Assembly (NCBI RefSeq): GCF_900109515.1
Contig: NZ_FOBD01000003.1
Span: 62,001-126,000, forward strand
Length of the DNA: 64,000 nucleotides
DNA from: Paenibacillus sp. OK003
Lineage (GTDB): Bacteria; Bacillota; Bacilli; Paenibacillales; Paenibacillaceae
Direction: 5' to 3'
Numbering within the stretch: position 1 is the first letter of the stretch; each line of letters starts with the position of its first letter. Below the pieces are notes generated by a model, which was not told the DNA's origin, did not search any database, and was given only the letters and a program-made list of their open reading frames with translations. Positions 1-9,137 of this stretch are shown in pieces. Both the position numbers and the translations under genes were made by a program.

Positions 1-8
1 GATGTTTA

Positions 9-44
9 GATCAGCCAGAACAGCTCCAGTCTGGCTGATCTTTT
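9..44. terminator. Bidirectional intrinsic terminator
   Basis: Perfect 11-bp arms (GATCAGCCAGA at 9-19, TCTGGCTGATC at 30-40) around a 10-nt loop, followed by TTTT. On the minus strand it lies about 60 bp past the stop of the AraC gene. On the plus strand it would end a gene lying before the window. Confidence 0.7.
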
Positions 45-103
45 CTCTTGAATGCCTCCTGTTAAACGCCTTATGAACGGCGGATTGCATATGCGCGCAT
101 GTC

Positions 104-874
104 CTATAACCGGGAAGCGGATTTGCGGTATGCACGCGGTGTGCAGCCTGTAATTTGTCTGAATTGTCTGGAGAAATGCTCCACATTTCGATAACCGCAA
201 AGCTCGCTAATGTCTGAAATTCTGGATCGGCCGTGGATCAGCCTTTCTTTGGCGATGCGTATTCTGGACTGGATGACATCATCCATGCAGGAGATGCCAA
301 ATGCAGCTTTGTATAACGACTGCAGGTAGCCTGAACTAAGATGAACATAATCGGCCATTGCCGAAACCGTCCATTCGTGGCCCGGATGGTGATTGATAGC
401 TTTGCGCAAATTCAGCAGATTTTGATAATGCGGTGTACTTCCTGCCGATTGCGAGGCTTCGACCAGCTTGTTGAACATGATGCGAAACAAATAGTCAATG
501 GACAGCTCACGGTAATCGCAATGAAGAAAGTTTTCCGTAGCCAGCAATTGGAACAGCTGATGACAATAGCCGGGGTCAGGAAGCGGGATCGGAATGCCGA
601 GAGGAAGCGTTGTCTCCAGTATATACGATTCCTCCGAACGGAATCTCACCCAATCATTGACGTATTGATCCGTGCAGGCCCGATACATAACTTTTTGATG
701 GGGTGGATACAGCACGGCACAATTGGCAGGGTAGGCTTTGATCTCTCCATGGACCCAGAACTCCGCAGGGGTCTGTGTGAGAATAAGCAGCCAGAAATCA
801 TGCCCTTCCGGTATGTCATAGATGAAATCATTCGGGTGAGCGGCATCATAGCCGACATAGAAAATGGTAGTCAT
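104..874 (-). CDS. AraC-family transcriptional regulator
   Basis: This 256-residue protein has an N-terminal cupin-like sensing half and a C-terminal AraC double helix-turn-helix (about residues 155-250). The HTH ends in the family pattern of an isoleucine-rich helix, 'CGYRNVEHFSRQFRQITG' and 'TPRAYR'. The start at 874 is preferred over an ATG four codons upstream because GGAGAT lies just before it. The gene is divergent from the GH43 gene, with about 230 bp between them, so it probably activates that gene in response to a xylo- or arabino-oligosaccharide. The ligand is inferred from context only. Confidence 0.85.
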   Translation of the reverse strand: MTTIFYVGYDAAHPNDFIYDIPEGHDFWLLILTQTPAEFWVHGEIKAYPANCAVLYPPHQKVMYRACTDQYVNDWVRFRSEESYILETTLPLGIPIPLPDPGYCHQLFQLLATENFLHCDYRELSIDYLFRIMFNKLVEASQSAGSTPHYQNLLNLRKAINHHPGHEWTVSAMADYVHLSSGYLQSLYKAAFGISCMDDVIQSRIRIAKERLIHGRSRISDISELCGYRNVEHFSRQFRQITGCTPRAYRKSASRL

Positions 875-1107
875 CGCTATCTCCAATCTTGGAATAGATC
901 AAATTTGCGTCAGCATATATCATTCTTTGAGGCGTCTTTCTATTTTATAATTTCATAATAATAAGCGTTAAGAATGCGCTCTCAAAACATGATATTATTT
1001 CCCGCCGATAGTTGTTCCGTCTTTGAATTGATCAAATAAGGTGGCTTCTAAGGTCATGATATCAGAAAAGAGCAGGAAATATAATACAGACAGGGGCGAA
1101 CAGGCAG

Positions 1108-2667
1108 ATGCATGCAAATCCAATGATTTGGGCCGATTATCCGGATCTCGATGTGATTCGGGTTGAAGACACGTATTATATGGTCAGCACAACCATGCAT
1201 ATGATGCCAGGCTGCGTCATCCTGCGTTCCTATGACCTGATCCATTGGGAAGTGGCTACGCATGTGTACGACAGACTTGACGATACACCCGCGCAGCGGC
1301 TGGAGCAAGGCAGGCAGATTTACAGCAAAGGCATGTGGGCAGCGTCGCTTCGATATCACAAGCATAAGTTCTATGTCATTTTTGTGGCAAACGATACCCA
1401 TAAGACATATCTGTACACGGCCGATACGATCTCGGGTCCCTGGACCAAGCAGTATGTGGAAGGCTTTTATCATGATTGCTCCCTGTTTTTCGACGAAGAT
1501 GACCGAATTTACCTGGTGCACGGCAATGCCGAAATTCATTTGACTGAGTTAAGCTCCGATCTGTCCGGACCCAAGCCCGGTGGAGCACAGCGCATGATCG
1601 TAAAAGACAAAGAGCCTTATTTCCTTGGTTACGAAGGGGCCCATTTCTACAAAATCAACGGCAAGTATTATGTATTTCTGATCCACATATCCAAGGCTTC
1701 CGGCCGAAGAACACAGGCGTGCTATATGGCGGATTCCCTGGAAGACGCATTTGTTGGTGGCGAAGTGTTTAACGATGATATGGGCTACTTTAATTCAGGT
1801 GTAGCCCAGGGCGGAATCGTCGATACACCGGATGGCGACTGGTATGCCATGCTGTTTCAGGATCACGGGGCGGTTGGCCGCATTCCTGTGCTGGTTCCGC
1901 TTCACTTTGAGAACGATATCCCGGTGTTCGCCAGGGAAGCACCAAAAGAGATCACAGTGCCAAGCACGAGACCGGATCACGTCTACAAACCTCTGATTGG
2001 CAGCGATGATTTTCACTACGAAGCGAATGCAGAAGGAAAGGTACGGCTCAAGGATGTCTGGCAATGGAATCACACTCCGAATGATGCGCTCTGGTCGGTG
2101 ACCGACCAGCCTGGGGTGTATCGGATTCAAACCGCGCATATCAGCCCCAATCTGACCTTTGCGGTTAATACGCTGACGCAGCGTGCAATGGGCCCTGCCT
2201 GTGAAGCAATCGTTACGCTGGATGGCAGCAGGTTGGAGGAGGGTGATTATGCAGGCTTGTGTTTCCTGATCGGTACATACGGTTTAATTGCGCTGACGAA
2301 GACTGAAGGGCAATTTTACCTGGTCATGCTGGCAAGAAACAGCGAGGATTCATCGATATTTGGCAATCTGGTTGATACGGAGCCTGCCACCGAGTATGCC
2401 AGGATACCTGTTTCTGGATCAGTAGTTACGCTCAAGGCTTTTGGCAACTTCGTGAATAATCAGGACGAGTGTACGTTCTCCTATCTGGAGGGGGCAGAGT
2501 GGAAGCCGCTTGGCATTTCCCACAAAATGATTTATAAGCTGGATCATTTTATGGGCTGCCGGATCGGGTTGTTTTTATATTCGACGAGAGTGACCGGGGG
2601 CAGCGCTGATTTTTCGAATTTTAAATATGATGTGATCGTGTCGGATGACGAGAACAAACATGCATAG
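1108..2667 (+). CDS. Glycoside hydrolase family 43 (beta-xylosidase / alpha-L-arabinofuranosidase type)
   Basis: The 519-residue protein has no signal peptide and so is probably cytoplasmic. The N-terminal five-bladed propeller carries the expected acidic residues: a base Asp in 'DYPDLDVIRVEDTYY', a pKa-modulating Asp in 'YHDCSLFFDEDD', and an acid Glu in 'GYEGAHFYKINGKYY'. The C-terminal part (about 300-515) resembles the beta-sandwich appended to GH43 xylosidases. Family knowledge predicts removal of xylose or arabinose from the non-reducing ends of imported oligosaccharides. It stands alone, divergent from an AraC regulator, and is followed by a weak hairpin. The exact specificity cannot be read from the sequence. 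Confidence 0.88.
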   Translation: MHANPMIWADYPDLDVIRVEDTYYMVSTTMHMMPGCVILRSYDLIHWEVATHVYDRLDDTPAQRLEQGRQIYSKGMWAASLRYHKHKFYVIFVANDTHKTYLYTADTISGPWTKQYVEGFYHDCSLFFDEDDRIYLVHGNAEIHLTELSSDLSGPKPGGAQRMIVKDKEPYFLGYEGAHFYKINGKYYVFLIHISKASGRRTQACYMADSLEDAFVGGEVFNDDMGYFNSGVAQGGIVDTPDGDWYAMLFQDHGAVGRIPVLVPLHFENDIPVFAREAPKEITVPSTRPDHVYKPLIGSDDFHYEANAEGKVRLKDVWQWNHTPNDALWSVTDQPGVYRIQTAHISPNLTFAVNTLTQRAMGPACEAIVTLDGSRLEEGDYAGLCFLIGTYGLIALTKTEGQFYLVMLARNSEDSSIFGNLVDTEPATEYARIPVSGSVVTLKAFGNFVNNQDECTFSYLEGAEWKPLGISHKMIYKLDHFMGCRIGLFLYSTRVTGGSADFSNFKYDVIVSDDENKHA

Positions 2668-2693
2668 AAGTCGCCGATCTGGCGGCTTTTTTT
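2666..2693 (+). terminator. Probable terminator after GH43
   Basis: Short hairpin AAGTCGCC / GGCGGCTT with a 5-nt loop, followed by a run of T, immediately after the GH43 stop codon. One G-T pair weakens it. Confidence 0.6.
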
Positions 2694-2791
2694 ATGATAT
2701 CAGAAGGGTTAAAATTCGAAGCGCGTTTTTCTAGCATCGAATAGGTATTTCTGCTTCAACCGGAGCTTTTTATTGTACAATTATAAAAAGA

Positions 2792-2805
2792 TTCCAATAT
2801 TGGAA
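2792..2805. promoter_or_regulatory. Perfect 14-bp palindrome upstream of binding protein gene
   Basis: TTCCAATATTGGAA sits 35 bp before the preferred start at 2840 and just after an AT-rich TATAAA-like stretch. Its position would suit an operator or a transcription-start element. No regulator can be assigned. Confidence 0.35.
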
Positions 2806-2839
2806 AATGATATTATTCAAACGAATGGGGGTGCCTGAT

Positions 2840-4519
2840 GTGCGTATCACTGCTTTAACCAAAACAAAGTGGGTTGTCATTCTTCTGCTCAGTGCATGTA
2901 TACCAACAGACCATACGAGCGGATATTCAGGACAAAGCATGGCCGTGGTGGATGGGCAGCCATCCAGAGATCATACCATTTTCGAAAAATACAGTCCTCC
3001 GGTAGAAGTATCTTTTGTCAGGGAGGCCGGGGATGATCTGGATCGCATGATCAGCCAGCTGCCAGGAGAGACACTGCTTGACAATCGCTGGACCCGGTTA
3101 TATGAGCAAGAGCTTGGGATTAAGCTTCGCTATGACTGGATTGCAAAAGGAGACGTTTACGGTCAGAAGCTGGGTGTTTCCCTCGCTGCAGGTCGAATTC
3201 CGGACGTTGTGAAGGTAAATCCATACCAATTAAGGCAACTGAGCAATGCGGGGCTGATCCAGGATCTGTCCGAGGTGTACACAACGTATGCTTCGCCGCT
3301 TGCGAAGAGCATATTGGAGGCGGAAGGAAGCGGGGCTTTTGACGCGGCAACCATCGATGGCAAGCTGATGGCGATACCAGAAACGGCCTCCTCCATCGAG
3401 ACAGCCCAGTACTTGTGGATCAGAACCGATTGGCTTGAACGTTTGGGACTTCAGCCGCCTGAGACGATGGAGGACGTACTTGAGATTTCGAAAGCGTTTA
3501 CACAAGGAGACCCTGACGGCAACGGCCAACAGGATACCTACGGCCTTGCACTAACGAATCATCTGTGGGACCCGGTCATGGGGGCTGCCGGTCTGATGTC
3601 AGGGTATGGTGCATACCCGAATATATGGATTAAAGATAAAGATGGCAAGCTCGTTTATGGCGGCATTCAGCCTGAAGTCCGGGAGGCGCTGCAGGTTCTG
3701 CAAACGATGTACCTGGAGGGGCAGCTTGACCCTGAATTCAGCTATAAGAAGGGAACACAGGCCGTACGAATGATCAAAAACGGAAAAATCGGCATGCTGT
3801 ACGGAGAACAATGGACACCCTTCATGATTCAGTCGAGCCGAGAGAACGATGCAGCAGCGGACTGGCAGTCTTACCCCATTGCCGCAGAATCCGGCAGGCA
3901 GGTTAAAGTACCACTTCGCACCAATACCTGGCAATATTTCGCCGTCAGGAAGGACTACGCTCATCCTGAAGTGGTGATGAAGCTTATGAATCTTCATTTG
4001 CAGACCAACTGGGGTGAGCAGGCGCAGTATGAAACGTACTACAATGACGATTCCAAGGCAGTGTGGATGCTATCGCCAGTGACCCCCTTTCCGGGAAGCA
4101 AAAATCTGGATGCTTACCGGCAAATTCGTGAGGCGCAGCGTTCCGGCAATCTTGCTGTTCTTCAGGATGAAGCATCCGCTATTCAGAAAAGAGTTGAGGC
4201 CTATGTAACGGAAGGAGTCGAAAGCGGCTGGGGCTGGAATCAAACCTACGGACCGACAGGCGCATTTAGCATAGCTGATGGTTACGAGCGGAACGGACAG
4301 CTTTTATATGACCAATTCACGGGGGGGATTACAGAAACGATGGTCGACCGTCAGATGATCCTGAACGATCTTCAGCTTGAGGCATACATGAACATTATTC
4401 TCGGCAGACCGATTGAAGAGTTCGACCAGTTTGTGGAGAGTTGGCTCAAGTTAGGCGGAGAACAGATCACAACGGAGGTTAATGCGTGGCTCAAAACCAA
4501 AACATCACTGGAACGCTGA
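2840..4519 (+). CDS. ABC transporter extracellular solute-binding lipoprotein (sugar type)
   Basis: A binding protein of the family-1 (LplA-like) type, 559 residues long, that would capture an oligosaccharide outside the membrane. A GTG start at 2840 gives a classical lipoprotein signal peptide ('TKTKWVVILLLSAC', lipobox LSAC). The in-frame ATG at 2807 would add a poor hydrophilic extension, and a G-rich SD lies between the two. The body shows family features such as 'GRIPDVVKVNPYQLRQL', 'WIRTDWLERLGLQPPETMEDVLEI' and 'DPDGNGQQDTYGL'. No permease genes follow. Instead come a YesM/YesN pair, so the protein may deliver ligand to that sensor, or use permeases encoded in the 9-22 kb locus. Both roles are inferred. 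Confidence 0.88.
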   Translation: MRITALTKTKWVVILLLSACIPTDHTSGYSGQSMAVVDGQPSRDHTIFEKYSPPVEVSFVREAGDDLDRMISQLPGETLLDNRWTRLYEQELGIKLRYDWIAKGDVYGQKLGVSLAAGRIPDVVKVNPYQLRQLSNAGLIQDLSEVYTTYASPLAKSILEAEGSGAFDAATIDGKLMAIPETASSIETAQYLWIRTDWLERLGLQPPETMEDVLEISKAFTQGDPDGNGQQDTYGLALTNHLWDPVMGAAGLMSGYGAYPNIWIKDKDGKLVYGGIQPEVREALQVLQTMYLEGQLDPEFSYKKGTQAVRMIKNGKIGMLYGEQWTPFMIQSSRENDAAADWQSYPIAAESGRQVKVPLRTNTWQYFAVRKDYAHPEVVMKLMNLHLQTNWGEQAQYETYYNDDSKAVWMLSPVTPFPGSKNLDAYRQIREAQRSGNLAVLQDEASAIQKRVEAYVTEGVESGWGWNQTYGPTGAFSIADGYERNGQLLYDQFTGGITETMVDRQMILNDLQLEAYMNIILGRPIEEFDQFVESWLKLGGEQITTEVNAWLKTKTSLER

Positions 4520-4594
4520 CCGCTCCTCAATGGTGCCTTCATATGCAAAATGTGCAAAAAGACAATCCAGCCTGTAGCAATGGAGGGGAGTGAG

Positions 4595-6352
4595 TTGATT
4601 AAGTTTCCTGCCCAATCCTGGCGCAGCAGCATTTTCGCCCGGTTGGTTATCACTTATCTGATCTTTGTTCTTCCACTGATTCTCCTGGGCCTGTATCTGT
4701 ACAATTGGAGCTATGACAATGCCAGCCAGGAAATATCCTCGTCAACAGAAAGACGGCTTACCCGGTATCTGGATGAATTGAATCGGGAAATTGAATGGCT
4801 GGAGCTGCAGCAGTTCGACATCGTTGAGGACAGGAAGCTGAACAGGCTCGCCATTCTGTGGGGAATGATGGATCAGGTAGAGCGCCGCGATACATTGAAT
4901 TATTTGTCCGAGCGGCTGGCTACGTTCAAGAACAGCAGTGCTTACATCAAGAACGTTCATGTGCATATCCGCACGATTGGCAAGAGCATCTCCGCCACCC
5001 ATGGCATCGATGATTATGACAAAGCCTCCTATGAATACTTTAGCTCCGGCATGCAGGGGAAAGGCACTCGCTTTACGGTGAAGGACGGCACAATGAACTT
5101 GAGTGCTGTACGTCTGACTGGCAAAAAGGGAGAAGAGCCGCTGTTTGCGGTCCAGGTCGAGCTGGATACAGAGCAATTTCAAAATGCACTGACCCAGCTT
5201 AATCTGTACCCGGACAGCGGCTCCTTCCTCATCGAGGAAAAGACGGGTCATATTATCACAGACGTTTCCAAGCGTGACTTTATCCTCCCTTACTACCGTG
5301 ATCACATCACCGATCATGATCATGGCGGCTTTCAGGTGAAGGTCGAGGGCACACGCTATTATGTCAGCCAGAGCCATATGGGCCCATTGGGTCTATCGGT
5401 AGCAACGTATTTGCCGGAGGAAAGTGTGAAGAGGCCGCTAAGCAAGTTCTATCATTGGGCTTGGCTGTTTGCAATGACATCCTTCGTCGCGATATCGGCT
5501 TATCTCTATTCCAGCTACAAGCTGATTCACATTCCGCTGCTGCTGCTCGTCAAAAGATTCAAAAAAATGGAGACAGGTGTACTGGACATTCCCATCGTGC
5601 ACAAGCGCAAGGATGAATTTGGCTTTCTGTACTCCCGGTTCAATCAGATGCTTGAGAAGCTTCAACTGCTTATTGATCGGGATTTCAAAAAGACGATGAT
5701 GATGCAGCGCGCCGAATTGAAGCAGCTTCAGTCGCAGATTAATCCTCATTTTTTGTACAACAGCTTTTTCATCATCAATTCGCTCGCAAGAACGGGGGAT
5801 ACAGCGCGCATTGAGCAATTTGCCAACATGCTTGGCGAATATTTCAGGTTCATTACGCGAAACGGGACAGATCATGTAAGACTGGAGGAGGAAGCAGCCC
5901 ATTCGAGTGTGTATACGGAAATTCAGAAGCTGCGTTTTTCCAGACGAATACAGGCCGACTTCGGGGAGCTGCCACCGGATATGAAGCAGATTCGTGTTCC
6001 CCGGTTAATCATACAGCCAATCATTGAGAATGCTTACGAGCACAGTCTTGAAAAAATGACAGATCAGGGCATGCTTAGGGTCCGGTTCAGCATGAATGGG
6101 AATATCGCTGAAATCAGTGTAGAGGACAACGGGCATGAGTTGACAGACCCGCAGATTCATGCGCTTCAGGAGCGTCTGCTTGAAGACGGCAGCTCGGATG
6201 AAATGACCGGACTCATGAATATTCATCGGCGCCTGGTGCTGACATTCGGGGAAGGAAGCGGCCTGTTTTTGACCAGAAGCGAGCTGCAGGGATTGAAGGT
6301 CATAATCCGAATCCAATGGGAAGGAAGGGAAAGCGAATGTATCGACTTTTGA
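4595..6352 (+). CDS. Sensor histidine kinase, YesM type
   Basis: Membrane kinase of 585 residues. One transmembrane helix lies near residues 12-35, then an extracellular sensor region of about 250 residues, a second helix near 288-308, a HAMP linker, and the His_kinase module with the phospho-acceptor His at about 385 in 'QINPHFLYNSFF'. The HATPase part follows ('IIQPIIENAYEHS', 'VEDNGHEL'). The TTG at 4595 is preferred because GGAGGGGAGTGA directly precedes it. The following regulator gene overlaps its 3' end by 16 bp, so the two are co-translated. Partner and ligand are inferred: the upstream binding lipoprotein suggests a carbohydrate signal. Confidence 0.92.
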   Translation: MIKFPAQSWRSSIFARLVITYLIFVLPLILLGLYLYNWSYDNASQEISSSTERRLTRYLDELNREIEWLELQQFDIVEDRKLNRLAILWGMMDQVERRDTLNYLSERLATFKNSSAYIKNVHVHIRTIGKSISATHGIDDYDKASYEYFSSGMQGKGTRFTVKDGTMNLSAVRLTGKKGEEPLFAVQVELDTEQFQNALTQLNLYPDSGSFLIEEKTGHIITDVSKRDFILPYYRDHITDHDHGGFQVKVEGTRYYVSQSHMGPLGLSVATYLPEESVKRPLSKFYHWAWLFAMTSFVAISAYLYSSYKLIHIPLLLLVKRFKKMETGVLDIPIVHKRKDEFGFLYSRFNQMLEKLQLLIDRDFKKTMMMQRAELKQLQSQINPHFLYNSFFIINSLARTGDTARIEQFANMLGEYFRFITRNGTDHVRLEEEAAHSSVYTEIQKLRFSRRIQADFGELPPDMKQIRVPRLIIQPIIENAYEHSLEKMTDQGMLRVRFSMNGNIAEISVEDNGHELTDPQIHALQERLLEDGSSDEMTGLMNIHRRLVLTFGEGSGLFLTRSELQGLKVIIRIQWEGRESECIDF

Positions 6353-7965
6353 TTGTGGATGATGAGGAAATTATTACGGACAGCCTCTACGAAACCTTTG
6401 CAAGCCATATGCCGGAACGGCTTGATGTATGCAAGGCTTATTCAGCCAGGGAGGCATTAACGTGGATGGAACGCTCAAGGATCGATATCGTGTTGACAGA
6501 CATTCGTATGCCTGGCATGAGCGGTCTTGAACTGACAGAGCAGATCCAGGCTTACTGGTCGCACTGCCGCGTCATTTTTCTCACCGGCTACAGCGATTTT
6601 AATTATGCCTACAAGGCTTTTCAAATGCCCAATGTACGTTATTTGCTCAAAACGGAAGGATATGACAAGATCATGGCTGTGGTTGAGGAAGTCATGCAAG
6701 AGATTCGGCAGAGTCACCGCATGCACGAATTGCTTCAGCAGTCCCATGAGGTCACCTGTCAGCTGGCGGAGCTCCAGCAGGAAGAGTATCTGCGGAACCT
6801 GCTTCAGAACTGCACAGCATATGCAGCAGGCTCAAGTGAGATTCAGGACGAATGGGCCAGGCGGGACATTAATCTGCACTCCTCGGCCCCTGTGTACGTT
6901 GTGCTGGGCCGATTGGATTATAAGGATAAACCTCTGCATGCGGAGCGCGCTCAGATTCAGGCATCAGCACGAAAGATAGGTTCTTCCCTGTTGGATGAGC
7001 ACACCTATCATGTCAGCGTGGCAGACCATTATGGAGATGTGGTATGGCTGATTCAATCCAAACAGCCAGAAGCGGAGCCAGCCCATTCACTGGTCCGATA
7101 TCTGGAGGGCACACTCGAATTGGTGCAGGAAGCCTGCATGGCTTCGCTTGGCATATCCGTGGCTTTTGCGATAAGCGGGAAAAGCTGTAACTGGTCTGAC
7201 ATTACTCGGCAATACGAGCGATTGAGGCAGCTGCATTGGATGAAGATTGGAGATGGCATTTCCATGGTGCTCACCGATTATGAAGATGCTTTGCCGAATC
7301 CAGAACACAGGGAGCTTACACGAGTCAGCAGCCGAATTGAGGTTATGTCAGGGTATTTGGAAACCGGGCGAATCCAGCAATTTTACGAAGTGTTTGAAGA
7401 GCTGGTCAATGAACTGCTTCAACAGGATGTGACGATGGAGAGGGCGATGGAAACCTATTATAATCTGGCGCTGCATCTGTATTCGACTATCAATCGATGG
7501 GGACTGCATCAGGATATTCCCGATCAGCGCAGACTGCTTCGTCTGAGCGAGTATGCGTCTATGAAGGACGCGGTGCAGGTGCTGTACCAGGCAACTGACA
7601 AGCTCGTGCGCTTCAAGAACTTGGATGAGCAGGAGCGAGCAAATGCGGCCATTCATTCCCTGTGTACTTACATCAAGGAACATCTGGAAGAAGACCTTTC
7701 CCTGGTGAGGCTGGCGGAGCTTCATCATTTCAATCCATCCTATCTCTCCCGTTTCTTCAAACAGGAGATGGGGATCAACCTCTCCGAATTTATTGACGAG
7801 TTGAAAGTTCGAAGGGCAAAGGAGCTGCTGCGGAATAGCGATCTCATGGTTCGGGAGGTTGCACTCCAGGTTGGTTATGAGGCAGCGCATTCCTTCACAC
7901 GCTTTTTCAAAAAAGTGACAGGCATGACTCCCCAGGAATTCCGGGAATCTCTTTTGGTCCGTTAA
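6337..7965 (+). CDS. Response regulator, YesN type (receiver + AraC HTH)
   Basis: The protein is 542 residues long. An N-terminal receiver has intact acidic residues ('LLIVDDEE') and the phospho-acceptor Asp at about 55 in 'VLTDIRMPGMSGL'. A long middle linker follows, then a C-terminal AraC domain (about 440-540; 'LAELHHFNPSYLSRFFKQEMG', 'VGYEAAHSFTRFFKKVTGMTPQEFR'). The ATG at 6337 is chosen because AAGGAAGGG precedes it and the protein then begins right at the receiver strand. It is the cognate regulator of the overlapping YesM kinase. Likely targets are the adjacent transport genes, by inference. Confidence 0.93.
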   Translation: MYRLLIVDDEEIITDSLYETFASHMPERLDVCKAYSAREALTWMERSRIDIVLTDIRMPGMSGLELTEQIQAYWSHCRVIFLTGYSDFNYAYKAFQMPNVRYLLKTEGYDKIMAVVEEVMQEIRQSHRMHELLQQSHEVTCQLAELQQEEYLRNLLQNCTAYAAGSSEIQDEWARRDINLHSSAPVYVVLGRLDYKDKPLHAERAQIQASARKIGSSLLDEHTYHVSVADHYGDVVWLIQSKQPEAEPAHSLVRYLEGTLELVQEACMASLGISVAFAISGKSCNWSDITRQYERLRQLHWMKIGDGISMVLTDYEDALPNPEHRELTRVSSRIEVMSGYLETGRIQQFYEVFEELVNELLQQDVTMERAMETYYNLALHLYSTINRWGLHQDIPDQRRLLRLSEYASMKDAVQVLYQATDKLVRFKNLDEQERANAAIHSLCTYIKEHLEEDLSLVRLAELHHFNPSYLSRFFKQEMGINLSEFIDELKVRRAKELLRNSDLMVREVALQVGYEAAHSFTRFFKKVTGMTPQEFRESLLVR

Positions 7966-7984
7966 AATAGAAGTGAATACGAAC

Positions 7985-8036
7985 AGAAGCAAGACCTCAG
8001 GTGAGATGAACCTGTGGTCTTGCTTCTGTTTTTGTT
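7985..8036. terminator. Strong bidirectional terminator between convergent genes
   Basis: Arms of 18 bp at 7985-8002 and 8010-8027 with a single mismatch and a short loop, followed by GTTTTTGTT. It separates the YesN-type gene from the convergent AraC gene. Confidence 0.85.
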
Positions 8037-8066
8037 ATACGAATCATAAAGGGTGCGGCTCGAAAA

Positions 8067-8834
8067 CTATGCGGTGAACGTTTTTTGCTTTCGATAGACA
8101 TTGGGACTTTCCCCGGTATAAGCTCTGAATTTTTTATAAAACCAGTCTGTATCCGTATATCCAACCTCGCTGGCAATTTCGTAAATCCGCAAATTGGTGG
8201 ATATCAACAGAAGCTTGGCTTTTTCCATCCGCTGCTGCATTAAATAATGATTGAAGGATATGCTCTCTTCCATTTTGAATTTTTGACCAAGATAGGCACA
8301 ATTGAAATGAAGCATGTCTGAAATCTTCTTCAGTGTAATGTCACTGCTCAGATGATCACGTACATATGCTTTTACAATCTTGATCACCTGGCCGGAATGC
8401 ACATGTTTACCTTCTAGATGCATAGGCGATTTGAAGGCTGATGGAAATCTCTTCGCGGGCTCCGCGTCAAGCCTGAACTTGAGCTGATCCAGACTGTTGA
8501 GGAGGGCGGAGGCCCGGACGGGGCCCGGCAAATAATCGCTGACCTGATACGCCAAAGCTTTGCGTACAAGCCTAAAATGATCCACTCCGCCCATGAAAAG
8601 GATCGGAATCTGACTTTTCTTTCGAATATAATGGCACACCCACAAACCTGCAGCAGCACATCCTCCGGTGTTCACGAGTACAACAGAAAATTCCCGCTCT
8701 TCCAAAGCCAGCAAAGCGGCTTGCGCAGAGACTACACAATCTCCGATGACATAATCGGATCTGTAGCGCCCCAGCAGCTTCTGTAATTCCCCGCAAGCAT
8801 GGCGGTTGAAATCCACAAGCAAGATGTTATGCAT
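8067..8834 (-). CDS. AraC-type regulator with degenerate (pseudo) receiver domain
   Basis: The 255-residue protein is laid out as a short response regulator: a receiver-like domain (1-120) and a C-terminal AraC HTH (about 155-250; 'ISDMLHFNCAYLGQKFKMEE', 'VGYTDTDWFYKKFRAYTGESPNVYR'). Aligning the receiver with the neighbouring YesN receiver puts Asn55 ('VVLVNTGG') at the phospho-acceptor position. The acidic pair is Asp8-Phe9 rather than Asp-Asp, and the conserved Lys is replaced in 'DYLPGP'. Phosphorylation by a kinase is therefore unlikely. It is divergent from the large carbohydrate locus starting at 9138 and is probably its regulator. Confidence 0.85.
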   Translation of the reverse strand: MHNILLVDFNRHACGELQKLLGRYRSDYVIGDCVVSAQAALLALEEREFSVVLVNTGGCAAAGLWVCHYIRKKSQIPILFMGGVDHFRLVRKALAYQVSDYLPGPVRASALLNSLDQLKFRLDAEPAKRFPSAFKSPMHLEGKHVHSGQVIKIVKAYVRDHLSSDITLKKISDMLHFNCAYLGQKFKMEESISFNHYLMQQRMEKAKLLLISTNLRIYEIASEVGYTDTDWFYKKFRAYTGESPNVYRKQKTFTA

Positions 8835-8933
8835 GAAGGAAACCTCACTTTCGCTTGATTTGAATCCCTCTGAGCCTCAAAAATCCTCTCGAATCGAGTA
8901 TGACTCATGTCTTTATTTCATTATGGGAATAAA

Positions 8934-8947
8934 AGAAAGCGCATACA
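8934..8947. promoter_or_regulatory. Putative cre (CcpA) site
   Basis: AGAAAGCGCATACA matches the cre consensus TGNAARCGNWWWCA with one mismatch (first base). It lies about 100 bp upstream of the minus-strand AraC start and about 190 bp upstream of the binding protein at 9138, so it could act on either. The rest of the 303-bp intergenic stretch (8835-9137) shows only a TTGACA-like hexamer at 9036 and the second cre at 9068. Confidence 0.45.
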
Positions 8948-9067
8948 ATGTGCATTTCTTTGCAGATGGTCCATTTTTTTACCAATTCATGTTGAAAATA
9001 CGCTAACTTGGATTCAAATTGCCAAAACCTATATTTTGACAGGGTAAACACCTTTATTTCAACGGGT

Positions 9068-9081
9068 TGTTAACGCTTTCA
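9068..9081 (+). promoter_or_regulatory. Putative cre (CcpA) site before the large carbohydrate locus
   Basis: TGTTAACGCTTTCA has one mismatch to TGNAARCGNWWWCA. It lies 57 bp before the start of the binding protein at 9138 and downstream of a TTGACA-like hexamer at 9036-9041, a usual position for catabolite repression. Confidence 0.5.
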
Positions 9082-9137
9082 TTCAAGAGCTACACTTTTG
9101 ATGGAAAACGGTAAGACATATTCAAGGGGGGACAACG

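Noticed and set aside
341..958. Plus-strand 205-codon frame opposite the AraC gene
   Set aside because: It is the antisense shadow of the AraC gene, with no SD and no domain.
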